Shown here in pieces: positions 51,906-60,948 of a stretch of 64,000 bases of DNA (its first letter is position 1; every line of letters starts with the position of its first letter). The notes under the pieces are model-generated. The model was not told the DNA's origin. It saw nothing but the letters and a program-made list of their open reading frames with translations, and made no database searches. The position numbers were made by a program, and so were the translations under genes. Source of the stretch: CBDDDW01 sp965226805 (GTDB taxonomy: Bacteria > Chloroflexota > Dehalococcoidia > Lucifugimonadales > JAGWBF01); the NCBI GenBank assembly GCA_965226805.1, contig CBDDDW010000025.1:1-64000 (forward strand). The letters run 5' to 3'.

Positions 51906-53296
51906 TCCATCTCACGCTCTCGGATCTCAGTGGAGGCGGCCGCGTGCTGTCCGGCCACCTTGCCCAGGCCCAAAGCCGCCAGAAGGCCATTGCCGGGCAG
52001 ATAGCCCTCGGCGCTTGAGCCAGACATCCCGGCTGCCGCGCCGCCCCCTGCGTAAAGGTTCCCGATAACCGACCCATGGGATCTGAGGACTTGCCCGTTG
52101 GTGTTTACTTTAAGCCCACCTTGCGTGTGGTATATGGCGACCGCTACCCTGGTGCCGTACATGGCTGGGTGCATAGGTGTCTCCATTGGGCGTCCGAACT
52201 CGTCCTCGCTCCCAGGTGCTGCGCCGCTGTATCTCTCAATAGTCCTCTCCAGTCCCTGGGGGTTGATCCCCAGCTGGCTCGCCAGCCCTGCGGTAGTCTC
52301 CGCCCGGTGCATTACTCCCGTTTGGCCAGCGTTCTCAAGCTGTTCTCGCATCAGCTGAAAGACCCTCTCGTCGAAGATCAGGTAAGATTCCTTGTTGGGA
52401 AGTCCTAACATTTTCGACCCCGCGCCGCCCGGGAACCGCGTCTCGTCGGAGAAGCGTTCACCCCGCTCGTCGACCAGGATTCCACCGAGCATCAGGAGGT
52501 TCGCCGAAAGCCCCGAGCGTAGAGAGGGGCTGTATACGGGATATGGCTGGAAGGCGCCCAGATTCTCGGTGGCTCCTCCCGCTGCGAGTCCCATTAGCAG
52601 GCCGTCGCCTGTACTTCCGTGGTGCCCCCCGTGCGGAAGGTCTGCGGCCTCTGGAATGTATCGGGTCAGTAGCTCGTGACTTGCCGCGAAGCCGCCCGTG
52701 GCCAGGATCACCGTCTTGGCGGGGATCACGCCTCCCGCGGTTGCGACCCCCGTGACAGCTCCTTCAGGGTCGAGAATGAGCGATGATGCCGACGTGGAGC
52801 AGACTAAGCTGATGTTGCGCTGAAGCTCGACTGCCTTAAGCAGATACTGGACCAGGTCTCGCCCCCTTCCCCAGTGGTGAAGCCGGCGTACGCTGTGGCT
52901 GACCTGGTCATCTCGAAGCTCACACTCGGTGCCTATGGTGTCCACAAGCCAGTCCACTAAACCGGTGGAGAGTTCGACCAGGGACCCCGTTAGCTCGGCG
53001 TCGCTCTGGTAGCCGTTGCGGCTCAGGATCTCCTCGACAAGCCTGGCCGGGTGGTCCTTGATCCCTGCTCTACGCTGAAACCGCGATCCGGCGGCCACAA
53101 TTCCCCCGCCCGATAGCGCCGTCGTGCCTCCTGGAGCCTCGGTCTTCTTCTCAAGAAGGATTACCTGGGCCCCATTTTGAGCCGCTGCCAAGGCTGCCAC
53201 CATGCCGCAACCCCCTGCGCCGACAACAACCACATCAGGGGAGTCCAGGGCTCCTCGCGAACTCAGGTTTGATGTGACTTTTTGCTCCTGCTGCAC
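51902..53296 (-). CDS. FAD-dependent oxidoreductase (fumarate reductase/ketosteroid dehydrogenase-like flavoprotein)
   Basis: A 464-residue flavoprotein starting at GTG. The Rossmann motif is DVVVVGAGGCGMVAALAAA (~25-43), followed by LLEKKTEAPGGTTALSGGGIVAAG, where FAD is bound. ATGGFAASHELLTRYIPEAA and GDGLLMGLAAGGATENLGAF are typical of the FAD_binding_2 family. The C-terminal GGLKVNTNGQVLRSHGSVIGNLYAGGGAAAG closes the FAD site. Substrate is likely an enoyl or ketone compound, not determinable here. It forms an operon with the DUF488 gene. Confidence 0.9.
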   Translation of the reverse strand: MQQEQKVTSNLSSRGALDSPDVVVVGAGGCGMVAALAAAQNGAQVILLEKKTEAPGGTTALSGGGIVAAGSRFQRRAGIKDHPARLVEEILSRNGYQSDAELTGSLVELSTGLVDWLVDTIGTECELRDDQVSHSVRRLHHWGRGRDLVQYLLKAVELQRNISLVCSTSASSLILDPEGAVTGVATAGGVIPAKTVILATGGFAASHELLTRYIPEAADLPHGGHHGSTGDGLLMGLAAGGATENLGAFQPYPVYSPSLRSGLSANLLMLGGILVDERGERFSDETRFPGGAGSKMLGLPNKESYLIFDERVFQLMREQLENAGQTGVMHRAETTAGLASQLGINPQGLERTIERYSGAAPGSEDEFGRPMETPMHPAMYGTRVAVAIYHTQGGLKVNTNGQVLRSHGSVIGNLYAGGGAAAGMSGSSAEGYLPGNGLLAALGLGKVAGQHAAASTEIREREME

Positions 53297-53372
53297 GGAA
53301 GACCGGCCTTTTCACCCACAAGGACCTCTTCCCCTACGGGGCGAGAGGGCATGGGCGGTTCAGATTAGCGGG

Positions 53373-54311
53373 TCATGGGTGGACTTCTATGGGTGCCGGA
53401 GCGGTTTGTTGTGGCGCGTGCTTCCCGTCCGCAAGATGTAGGTAGACTCGTGGGACGATGCCGACAATCCCCATCACAAAGTGATACAGGGCGTAAACCT
53501 CCAGGCCAAAGGGAATGTACCCCCCGTATCCCAGCAGTGGCATCTCGAAGACGCGGGCGAATCCCAGGAAGGAGATGTCATACTGCCACTTCGGGAAGGC
53601 CCAGTAGTTCCACATTTCCCAGAACCATCCGCAGACGAGAGCTCCCATTCCCAATGCCATCACGAGGCGCCAATCGCCTTGTCGCAGCCACATAAGCACG
53701 CTGGGTCTCCCGCTGAGATAGTTGATGGGGTCCAGCACAAGGAAAAGAAATAGCCATGCGCCGGGGAAGGCGTAGGTGGGCCAAAAGACGAGGGCGGCAC
53801 CAAGGAGAAGTCCCAGCAAGATGGCGCCCAGGGGGACCAGGCCCGACGCTGGCAATCTGGGCCCGCGTTGAAATCTCCATACGAAGGCGAAAGACCCGAC
53901 AAGTTCGGCCATCTCGAACACGGCCGGAACCACGATAGAGAAGTGCCAGGAGGCCAGCAGGACATAACGTAACGTCGAATAGTCCTCGGCGCCCAGGTAA
54001 TACCAGTTTTCGGTAAACTCGTTGGCCGCCTCAAAGGTCCACCACAGGGGCACGGACACAATGAACATTCCGAGGAACGCCCTGGGGCTTCGGGTCATAA
54101 GCGACGTGCCCCTCCGCTGGAAGACTAGGGTGTCGACGACCAGGATGTACCCCAGCCACAAGGGGAAGAAGGCGTACTCGCTGAAGGGCTTTACCTGAAG
54201 CCAGGATACCGGCCACCATATAGCCACTAGCGCCAGTCCCACAACCCAGCCGAGTTGCGGCCGGTACTGGCCGGAAGCTGCCGGGAGGTGCAAGCTTAGG
54301 GCAGGACGCAT
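53373..54311 (-). CDS. Polytopic membrane protein of unknown function
   Basis: A 312-residue protein with about eight membrane segments, rich in Trp. Conserved-looking charged spots within the membrane are SVPLWWTFEAANEFTENWYYLG and GWFWEMWNYWAFPKWQYDISFLG, two W-E-x-x-N blocks, plus FVLDPINYLSG-like DPINYLSGRPS. These internal repeats suggest a duplicated bundle. I do not recognise the family. It lies upstream of the FAD oxidoreductase with a 76-nt gap and may belong to the same transcript. Confidence 0.75.
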   Translation of the reverse strand: MRPALSLHLPAASGQYRPQLGWVVGLALVAIWWPVSWLQVKPFSEYAFFPLWLGYILVVDTLVFQRRGTSLMTRSPRAFLGMFIVSVPLWWTFEAANEFTENWYYLGAEDYSTLRYVLLASWHFSIVVPAVFEMAELVGSFAFVWRFQRGPRLPASGLVPLGAILLGLLLGAALVFWPTYAFPGAWLFLFLVLDPINYLSGRPSVLMWLRQGDWRLVMALGMGALVCGWFWEMWNYWAFPKWQYDISFLGFARVFEMPLLGYGGYIPFGLEVYALYHFVMGIVGIVPRVYLHLADGKHAPQQTAPAPIEVHP

Positions 54312-54586
54312 TTGCCGGGGCCTACGAATGGGTGGGCGGGCTGTATGGCCATGGGATTCTCACCTATACCTGGGATGGCGTGGGCCAGAGGGTAGCGGTG
54401 CTATCTTTCTGGGGGCTATCAGAAGCTAACATAGTTGACCGGAGAGATGCAACGGCCCAGGGTGCCTCGGGCACGTGGGGGGTGGCCGGGCGCTTGCCCG
54501 AGAAAGCGAGGAGGAGTATATTCTAGCAAGCCAAGAAATTTCGCGGTGTTGTTGCCGGCGGCTCTAAGGCCGCGCCCGGAGGGGGA

Positions 54587-55099
54587 ATGGATGTAAAACG
54601 TTTGGTGGTGGACACCTTGAAGGAGATGGAGGACGACCTGGAGCGGGCCTTGGACGGGCTGACACCCGAGGAGCTGTCGTGGGTCCCAGCAAAGTGGGCC
54701 AACTCCATTGGCTTCACCTTCTGGCACGTTATCCGCGCCGAGGACTTGTGGATTCACAGGTTCGCGAGAGGAGTGCCAGAGACCTTCGCGGAGCAAGGTT
54801 GGGCCGACAAATGGGGCATCCCGGCTAGGGACTCGGGGTATGGCTACGATGAGAGCAAGCTGGCCGATTTCCCTACCCCATCTCTCGATGAGCTGTTCCT
54901 TTACTACCGGGAGGTCCGGCGCGATATGCTGGGTTTCCTGGACAGCCTGACACCCGACATGCTCGACGAGCCCCTCGCTTCGCCAAGTCCCACGGGTTAT
55001 TCCAACGGCCGTATGCTAGGCCACCTGATGAGCGAGATCGGGCAGCACGTGGGCCACATACGGTACCTGCGGGGACTGCAGCGAGGCCTTGACAGCTAG
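54587..55099 (+). CDS. DinB-superfamily protein
   Basis: A 170-residue four-helix protein of the DinB/YfiT type. The metal-binding histidines appear as TFWHVIRAEDLW (~46-57) and the late EIGQHVGHIRYLRGL (~150-164), the usual H...HxxH layout. LEELSWVP-type TPEELSWVPAKWANSIG is also characteristic. Members are metal-dependent thiol (mycothiol/bacillithiol) transferases or unknown. The ATG has a GGAGGGGG site directly upstream. Apparently monocistronic; the following 240 bp show no convincing gene. Confidence 0.87.
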   Translation: MDVKRLVVDTLKEMEDDLERALDGLTPEELSWVPAKWANSIGFTFWHVIRAEDLWIHRFARGVPETFAEQGWADKWGIPARDSGYGYDESKLADFPTPSLDELFLYYREVRRDMLGFLDSLTPDMLDEPLASPSPTGYSNGRMLGHLMSEIGQHVGHIRYLRGLQRGLDS

Positions 55100-55341
55100 C
55101 TCATGAGGTGCGGAGGAAGCTTCGTCCGGCGGCCATTACATTGGGGCGTCCGTGCCGGAAGTCCAGGGCTTCTACGCGTGGGGCTGACAGGCTGATTAAT
55201 GTCCTGGAAGTGAAGAGGGTGCGCAATGCGATCCGTCATACCGGCAGCGTAGGCACCTTTGAAGTGGAGCCTGGATTAGGGATGAGGGTGATACCGGTCC
55301 CGAAAGCCAAGCCGTAGCTCTGGGAGACGGTCCCAGTATTC

Positions 55342-56340
55342 CTAGAGGTTGAACTGAGGTTCCAGGTAGCCTTCCAATTTGTTGTAGATCTGGAGCCGGT
55401 TCCGCTGGGGATCCGTCACAAAGAAACGTCCCTTTCCCGCGTCGAAGGCTATTCCAGTGGGTAGGGCAAACCGCCACTCGGGTTCGGTGGTGTAGACCCT
55501 GCGGCGGGCTCTGAATACGTCGATATTGGCGTCCACGTTCTGCTGCTGCCAGGTGGAGAGCCTCTGTGCGTCTCCCGTGAAGCTGGTGATGAACTTACCG
55601 TCAGGCCCGAAGGCCTGAATCCGACTGTTCCCCCAGTCGCAGGCATATACGTCGCCGTCTGGGTCCACCGCGACACCCGATGGGCGGTATAGCTGGCCCC
55701 CGGCCGCGCCCGTAGCTACCAAATGCAGCAAGGAAACCACCATCCGGCGTGAACTTCTGGATCCGGTGGTTCAGATGGTCGGCCACATACACGTAGCCCT
55801 CAGCGTCGACCGTGAGGCCCCAGGGGCTGTCGAACTCTCCCTCGCCTGAGCCCAGGGTCCCCCACTTGGCCAGGTACTTGCCGTCCTTCGCGAATTTCTG
55901 CACTCGGTGGTTCATGCTATCGACGACGAAGACGTCGTCCTCCGGGCCCACGCCGATACCCGAGGGGCGGTTGAGCTCCCCGTCGCCATCCCCGGTAGAG
56001 CCCCAATGCCCCCAGGAAGCTGCCCTCTTTGTCGAATGTGGATACCCTGTTGAGCCACTCATCGGTGAGGTATACGTTCTCGTTGTTGTCGACCGCGATT
56101 CCCCGCCCCCCAGATGAACTGGCCGTCGCCATTACCGTACTTGGAGAATTCGGTCAAGAACACTTCATCGCCGGGCGCCGTACCAATCGTGTACTTGCCT
56201 ATTCGAGCGCCGAGGCCCGTGCGGTTCCAGGGAACTTCCGAAATGGCCTCGACTCCCCGGCATAACACGTACACCGTGTCTCCCTTACCTGTGACCACGT
56301 CGGTAGGTTGGAACAAAGCCCTGGCCGGTAACCGCGCCAC
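55342..56340 (-). pseudogene. NHL-repeat beta-propeller gene with three frameshifts
   Basis: Four overlapping frames together encode one NHL propeller. In order: ...VYVLCRG...GDEVFLTEFSKYGNGDGQF (to ~56107), GRGIAVDNNENVYLTDEWLNRVSTFDKEGSFLG (to ~56005), then GDGELNRPSGIGVGPEDDVFVVDSMNHRVQKFAKDG with a further blade (to ~55715), then RPSGVAVDPDGDVYACDWGNSRIQAFGPDGKF to the stop. The breaks coincide with C/G runs. Repeated YVADxxNHRIQKFxxDG blades place it with extracellular or periplasmic NHL proteins. The start was not resolved; a gap of ~230 bp to the DUF1800 gene holds nothing recognisable. Confidence 0.75.
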
Positions 56341-56575
56341 GGCCTACAGTATGGCTGTAATCATAAACCCGCCCGGATACGTTTCGTGTAAGCATGCTCA
56401 CCTTCCAAAGGTTAGGCGGGGAAATGCCCGCCGAAGGTCTCTAGGCACTCATCGTGGGCCCTTTGGAACCAACGAACACGTCCGGATTCACGCTTCCGTT
56501 GGGGGGCGACGGGTTGGCGAGTGCTGTCTTTGAGCCGGTCGATCGGGAGCAGCTCCGGCCGGCCTCCCCCGATTC

Positions 56576-57987
56576 CTATGCGTATTGGTAGTCCCGTAGC
56601 GAGACTATCAGTTGCAGCATCTCTCCCACCCGCTTCGAAGAGGTGGCGTCATCCTGCTCTGTTCCCCAGCTCAGGACACCCGATTCTCCGGCGTGGGATA
56701 CCAGCTCCCGCCGAGTGTCCTCGTTGACCTCCAGCGGGCCCATGAGGTCCAGGCAGCTGTCGACGAACATCTCCGGCGTCAGCTCTGCCTGGTCCTTGAG
56801 CCGGCTGATGATGGACAGGATCCCCGGCCGTTGGATGTCGCCAACGTAATCGGCGGTGAAGTTGACCCGCCTCATCAACGAGCCGCTGTTGATCCACTCT
56901 GTGCCCGTGTGCCAGCCCTCCACGCTGGGTGGGTTCAGGAGGTCCTGGCCCATATAGCCCGGCTGCCTGGACAGCTCTCCGATGCCTGGTGCGGGGAACT
57001 CGGCTCCGCCGACCAGCCTCAGCGTCCCCACCACCACCTCGGCGGGGCTCTTTATCTTGGTGAATCGGGCGTTCTTGAAGAAGTCGGAGTTGAACAGCAA
57101 CCCGCAGCACGGAAACGAATCTCGTAGCCAGACTCGGTGAAGGCCCTAGATAGGGTGTCTATGGCTTCCTGGTCCCTGGGCGGCGTCACCGACCAGGCAG
57201 GTACCTGGGCTTCATCTGCTACGAAGAAGTTGTACAGGTGCCGGCAGATGAACCGTGCCGTTGCCGCCTGTCCGCAGACGATGTCTATGATATCCTCGCC
57301 ATTGAAGCGGCCCGTATGTCCCAGGAAGGTCTTTTCGGTGTCGTCGTGGTCCTCCTCCTTGTACTCGAAGACCCAGTCGAAACGACCCATTGGGAATCTG
57401 GGAAGCTTGGGGCTCATGGTCCAGCCCGTGAAGGCCCTCGAACACTCCCGCACGTCCACCTCGGTATAGTTGCCCACCCCCAAGCTGAAGAGCTCCAGAA
57501 GCTCCCTACCCCAGTTTTCGTTGACGGCCTCGGCGTGGTTCTCGTTGTTATCCAGCCAGAATAACATGGCAGGGCTCTTGGCCAGCTCCTGGAGCAGCTC
57601 CCGGTAGTTGCCCATTCCACGCTCTCGGAACATGTCCACCAGCTCCTGTACTTCATCGTAGTGGTCTACTTTTGAGACTCCGGTGGCGAATACGTGATGC
57701 CAGAAGAGGGCCATCTTCTCTTCCAGAGGCCGCTTGGTGTTGACCATGAAGAAAAGCCACTGGGCAGCCCCCATTCCCTGGGGCGTTCCGGGCTTCCATC
57801 CCCACGGGTGGTACCTCAAGAAATCCAGCTCATTCATGGGCTCCTGTACCCCAGCAAGCAGAAGCTCCTCGACGGTGGCCTCGTATCCGTTGGCCACCCG
57901 GGCTTCCAACTCGTCGCGGGTTGCTCCGAAGCCTGCGCGCCTCATCAAGTGAGCCATAAGGGCGATGTCGTCGTGATTGCTGGACAT
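56576..57987 (-). pseudogene. DUF1800 family protein, frameshifted
   Basis: The start ATG at 57987 (MSSNHDDIALMAHLMRRAGFGAT) has GGAGG 8 nt upstream. The first ~310 residues read as a DUF1800 protein: MALFWHHVFATGVSKV, WGRELLELFSLGVGNYTEVDVRECSRAFTGW (region) and FICRHLYNFFVAD. After ESGYEIR the frame is lost, and the rest (LLFNSDFFKNARFTKIKSPAEVVVGTLRL to YQYA) continues in another frame. Removing one T and one G in GTTTCCGTGCTGCGGGTTG gives RSVLRLLFNSDFF exactly. DUF1800 function is unknown; it is often paired with a DUF1501 gene, not seen here. Confidence 0.83.
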
Positions 57988-58226
57988 TCTGTGCCTCCGC
58001 TTGTGGAATCCGTCGAATAGTCTCAAATTACGAACGTGAGACTTTGAATTATTCTGAATGAAGGATAGCATGTTGTCAAGAGCGTCAGGTGCGGCGCGGA
58101 GCTACGGCTACCTCACCATCCTGTTGACGTTCGAATACCCCACGAATACAATATCCTCACTTTTCCGAGAAGGTGACCAGCGGGCTCAGAGCGCTGAATC
58201 CAGAGGATCAGACAGGAGGAGTGACT

Positions 58227-60185
58227 ATGACGAATCGGCCCTTTCGGCATCTGTTCACTCCCTTCAACCTGGGTCCGGTCACCGTGCGCAACCGGATAGT
58301 CGTACCGGCCCATGGCACCCACTTCATGCCTCTCGATGGGCTTCCGACGGAGCGCCAACTACACTATCTGCTGGCAAGGGCTCGTGGGGGAGCGGGCCTC
58401 ATAATCACTCACGTGACTCCTGTCATGCCCTCCCATACGGGGGCGCCTCCCGTGGCCTTCCAGACCGACGCCATCATCCCGGCCTACCGGCGCGTGGTCG
58501 ATGCCCTTCACGGCGAAGGCACCAAATACCTGGTCCAGCTTAACGCGGGAGGAGGCGCCAGCTCCAGGCTGCATGGGGGTGTAATCATGGGGCCCTCGGC
58601 TTCCCCCGCAGCGAGAACAAGGCTCATACCCGACCGGGTTGAGACACCTCGTGAGATGGAGATCGAGGATATCGAGGTCGTCGTCCAGGCGATGGGCCAG
58701 GCGGCGGCACGGGCCAGGGAGGCGGGATTCGACGGCGTGGAAGTCCAGGGAGAGGTCGCTTTCCTCGTAGCCCAGTTCATGTCACCTCGTACCAACACCA
58801 GGCGGGATGAATACGGCGGCAGCCTGGACAACCGCCTGCGCTTCGCCCGAGAGGTGATCGCTGCGGTGCGGGACGCCATAGGCCGGGACAGGGCTCTGGG
58901 CATCCGCCTCAGCGGCAATGAGCTTATCGAGGGTGGCATGACGCTGGATGACTTGTTGCAGATAGCCCCCAGATTGGAAGCCACGGGCCACCTGGACTTC
59001 ATCCATGTGGGTGCGGGGCCCGGCATGGGCGCCCATGTCCCTCCTTCTTACTACAAGCCGGGCAGCTTTGTACACCTGGTGGAGGCCGTCCGCCGGGTCG
59101 TCAAGCTACCCCTGATCTGCTCCCAGCGTATCAACGACCCTGTCATGGCCGAAGAGGTGCTGGCCGCGGGCACGGCAGACCTCATCTCCATGAACCGAGC
59201 GATCATGGCGGACCCCGAGATGCCCAGGAAGGCCCAGGAGGGCCGCCTTGATGAAATCCGCCGCTGCATCGCCTGCAATGACTGCATCGGCCGAAGTAGG
59301 GCCAATATGCCAATTGCATGCACAGTGAACCCGGAGATGGGCAGGGAGCTGGAGATGGCGCTGGTGGCTGCGGAGTCGCCGAAGCGGGTCATGATAGCGG
59401 GAGGTGGGCCGGCGGGACTGGAGGCGGCGCGGGTAGCGGCACTCAGGGGGCATCGGGTGACGCTGTACGAGAAGGGCGACCGGCTTGGGGGTCAGTCTCT
59501 TGTGGCGTCCAGGGCGCCGGGGCGCGAGGAGCTGGATGAGGTGCGCCGCCACTATACCGAGGAGCTGCTCAGGCTGGAGGTGGGTGTCCATCTGAACAGC
59601 GAGGTTACCCAGGAAACGATAGAGAGCGAGGCGCCCGACGCGGTGGTCATCGCTACCGGTTCGCTGCCGTCGCTGCCCAACATACCGGCCATGGACGGCG
59701 GGCACGTGGTGGATGCGCGGTCCGTTCTGGCGGGGGAGGTGGAGGTGTGGAAGGGCCAACGGGTCTTGGTACTGGCTGGGGAGCACCACATCCAGTCTCT
59801 CAGCACGGCCGACTACCTGGCCAATAAGTGCTGTAAGGTAGAGGTCCTAACAGAGGCCCTCTACCCTGGGATACAGATGGACGAGGACACGTTTGAGCTG
59901 CTCTACAGCCGGGTCCTCACCAAGGGCATCGCTATCACGCCACTCACCAGGGCAAAGGCGCTGAAGGGGAGCACTGTGGTAACGGAGCACGTGATTACCG
60001 GGGAGGAGGGCAGTGTGGAAGAGGTGGAGCTTGTGGTAGCGGCCTACCCCGGCCGTGCGGCCGACTCCCTGTACCGTGCCCTGAAGGGGAGAGTCGAGGA
60101 GCTACACCTGATCGGAGACGCACTGGCGCCGAGAGGTTTGATGGATGCCATCCTGGACGGGGCCCGGCTGGGCCGGCGCTTGTAG
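58227..60185 (+). CDS. Old-yellow-enzyme-type FMN/FAD/Fe-S reductase (2,4-dienoyl-CoA reductase/2-enoate reductase family)
   Basis: A 652-residue fusion of an FMN TIM barrel and an FAD/NAD(P) dinucleotide domain. The ATG at 58227 follows AGGAGGAG; a frame 54 nt longer lacks support. The barrel (~1-340) starts LFTPFNLGPVTVRNRIVVPAHGTHF and includes VEVQGEVAFLVAQFMSPRTN and DLISMNRAIMADPEMPRKA. The Fe-S motif CIACNDCIG...CTVNPEMGRE follows at ~348-373. Then RVMIAGGGPAGLEAARVAALRG binds FAD. Such enzymes reduce enoate C=C bonds. It is 39 nt upstream of the MerB-like gene, so the two may be co-transcribed. Confidence 0.92.
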   Translation: MTNRPFRHLFTPFNLGPVTVRNRIVVPAHGTHFMPLDGLPTERQLHYLLARARGGAGLIITHVTPVMPSHTGAPPVAFQTDAIIPAYRRVVDALHGEGTKYLVQLNAGGGASSRLHGGVIMGPSASPAARTRLIPDRVETPREMEIEDIEVVVQAMGQAAARAREAGFDGVEVQGEVAFLVAQFMSPRTNTRRDEYGGSLDNRLRFAREVIAAVRDAIGRDRALGIRLSGNELIEGGMTLDDLLQIAPRLEATGHLDFIHVGAGPGMGAHVPPSYYKPGSFVHLVEAVRRVVKLPLICSQRINDPVMAEEVLAAGTADLISMNRAIMADPEMPRKAQEGRLDEIRRCIACNDCIGRSRANMPIACTVNPEMGRELEMALVAAESPKRVMIAGGGPAGLEAARVAALRGHRVTLYEKGDRLGGQSLVASRAPGREELDEVRRHYTEELLRLEVGVHLNSEVTQETIESEAPDAVVIATGSLPSLPNIPAMDGGHVVDARSVLAGEVEVWKGQRVLVLAGEHHIQSLSTADYLANKCCKVEVLTEALYPGIQMDEDTFELLYSRVLTKGIAITPLTRAKALKGSTVVTEHVITGEEGSVEEVELVVAAYPGRAADSLYRALKGRVEELHLIGDALAPRGLMDAILDGARLGRRL

Positions 60186-60224
60186 CCACAGAGCTGATGG
60201 CACTTATGATAAGGAGGGGGAACG

Positions 60225-60869
60225 ATGCCGAGACCCAGAAAGATGGACCAGGTCTTTCAGAGCATACTTCGTTACTTCAAAGAGACGGGTCGGGCGCCCC
60301 ACTACACGGAGCTGGCCGCCGAGTTCGGCGTGTCGCCAGACAAGGGGCGCAAGCTGGTGCACGACCTGGTTGACACAGAACTGCCGATCTGGTTCCATCC
60401 TGACACGGACTACATCGCCTCCTTTCCGCCATTCAACAATCTGCCCACTCAATACCGCGTCACGGTAGACGGCGAGCAGAAGTGGTTCGCTCAGTGAGGA
60501 TTCGAAGCGCTGGCGGTCCGCTGGCATTTTCCGGGGAAGCTGGTGCGGGTCGATGCACCCTGTCTGGACTGTGGTGAACCCGTAGTGATTGAGATGAGGG
60601 ACGAGGATGTGCTCTCCGTGGACCCGGAGGGTATCTACGGCTACAGCTACAGCGCACCCAGTACGGACCGGTCGAAGCTTCCCTACAGGTGAGCCGGCAT
60701 GAATCTCTTCCGTTCGGAAGAGCATGCCCGCAAATGGTCTCTCTACAACCCGGAGTTTGAAGAGAACCTGCAACCTCTCGCTTACTACTTGGATAGGTTT
60801 AGCGGCGAGCTATTCCGCTCCAGGGAGCGGCGCGACTTCGTGTCCTGGTGGCAGGAATGGCGCAAATAG
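60225..60869 (+). CDS. MerB-like alkylmercury lyase family protein with two in-frame UGA codons (candidate selenoprotein)
   Basis: The ATG is preceded by AAGGAGGGGGAACG. Reading through two UGA codons (60495-60497 and 60690-60692) gives 214 residues ending at TAG 60867-60869, the normal MerB length (~212). Residues 1-60 form the MerB-type helical HTH; ASFPPFNNLPTQYRVTVDGEQKWFAQ leads into position 91 (UGA). GFEALAVRWHFPGKLVRVDAPCLDCGEP follows, then KLPYR, position 156 (UGA), and AGMNLFRSEEHARKW. MerB uses Cys96 and Cys159 with Asp99. The two UGAs fall where relatives have WFAQC and CxxMNLFRSEEH, and Glu occupies the Asp99 position. Each UGA is followed by a hairpin. Reading the UGAs as selenocysteine is inference; a simple pseudogene is the alternative. 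Confidence 0.72.
60509..60525 (+). promoter_or_regulatory. Candidate bacterial SECIS hairpin 1
   Basis: GCTGGCG-GTC-CGCTGGC forms a 7-bp stem (five Watson-Crick and two G-U pairs). The apical GGTC starts 17 nt after the first UGA; in E. coli fdhF the GGUC apical loop starts 18 nt after its UGA. The size, distance and GGUC apex match a bacterial SECIS element read by SelB. A 7-bp stem can occur by chance in GC-rich coding DNA, so alone it is weak. Confidence 0.5.
60696..60728 (+). promoter_or_regulatory. Candidate bacterial SECIS hairpin 2
   Basis: GGCATG (60696-60701) pairs with CATGCC (60723-60728), and inside CTCTTCC pairs with GGAAGAG around a GTTC loop. Together this is 13 perfect pairs with a 3-nt bulge (AAT) on the 5' arm. 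The loop starts with G and lies 19 nt after the second UGA, inside the reported distance for bacterial SECIS elements. Much stronger than expected by chance in a coding sequence. Confidence 0.6.
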
Positions 60870-60948
60870 AGGACTCCAGCCAGGCTGAATTCTGCGGGTC
60901 GCGGCTATAGAACGCCACGCGGGCTCTGTCAATAGGGGCGCGAATCGT

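Noticed and set aside
55108..55317. 69-residue Arg-rich reading frame after DinB
   Set aside because: No similarity, poor composition and no clear ribosome site; probably chance.
60225..60497. A stand-alone 90-residue HTH protein ending at the first UGA
   Set aside because: The same frame continues with MerB-family sequence for 120 more codons, so the short reading splits a recognisable domain at its catalytic position.
60699..60869. Separate small gene starting MNLFRSEEHARKW
   Set aside because: It is in frame with the preceding MerB-like sequence and matches the family C-terminus; the ATG has no ribosome site.
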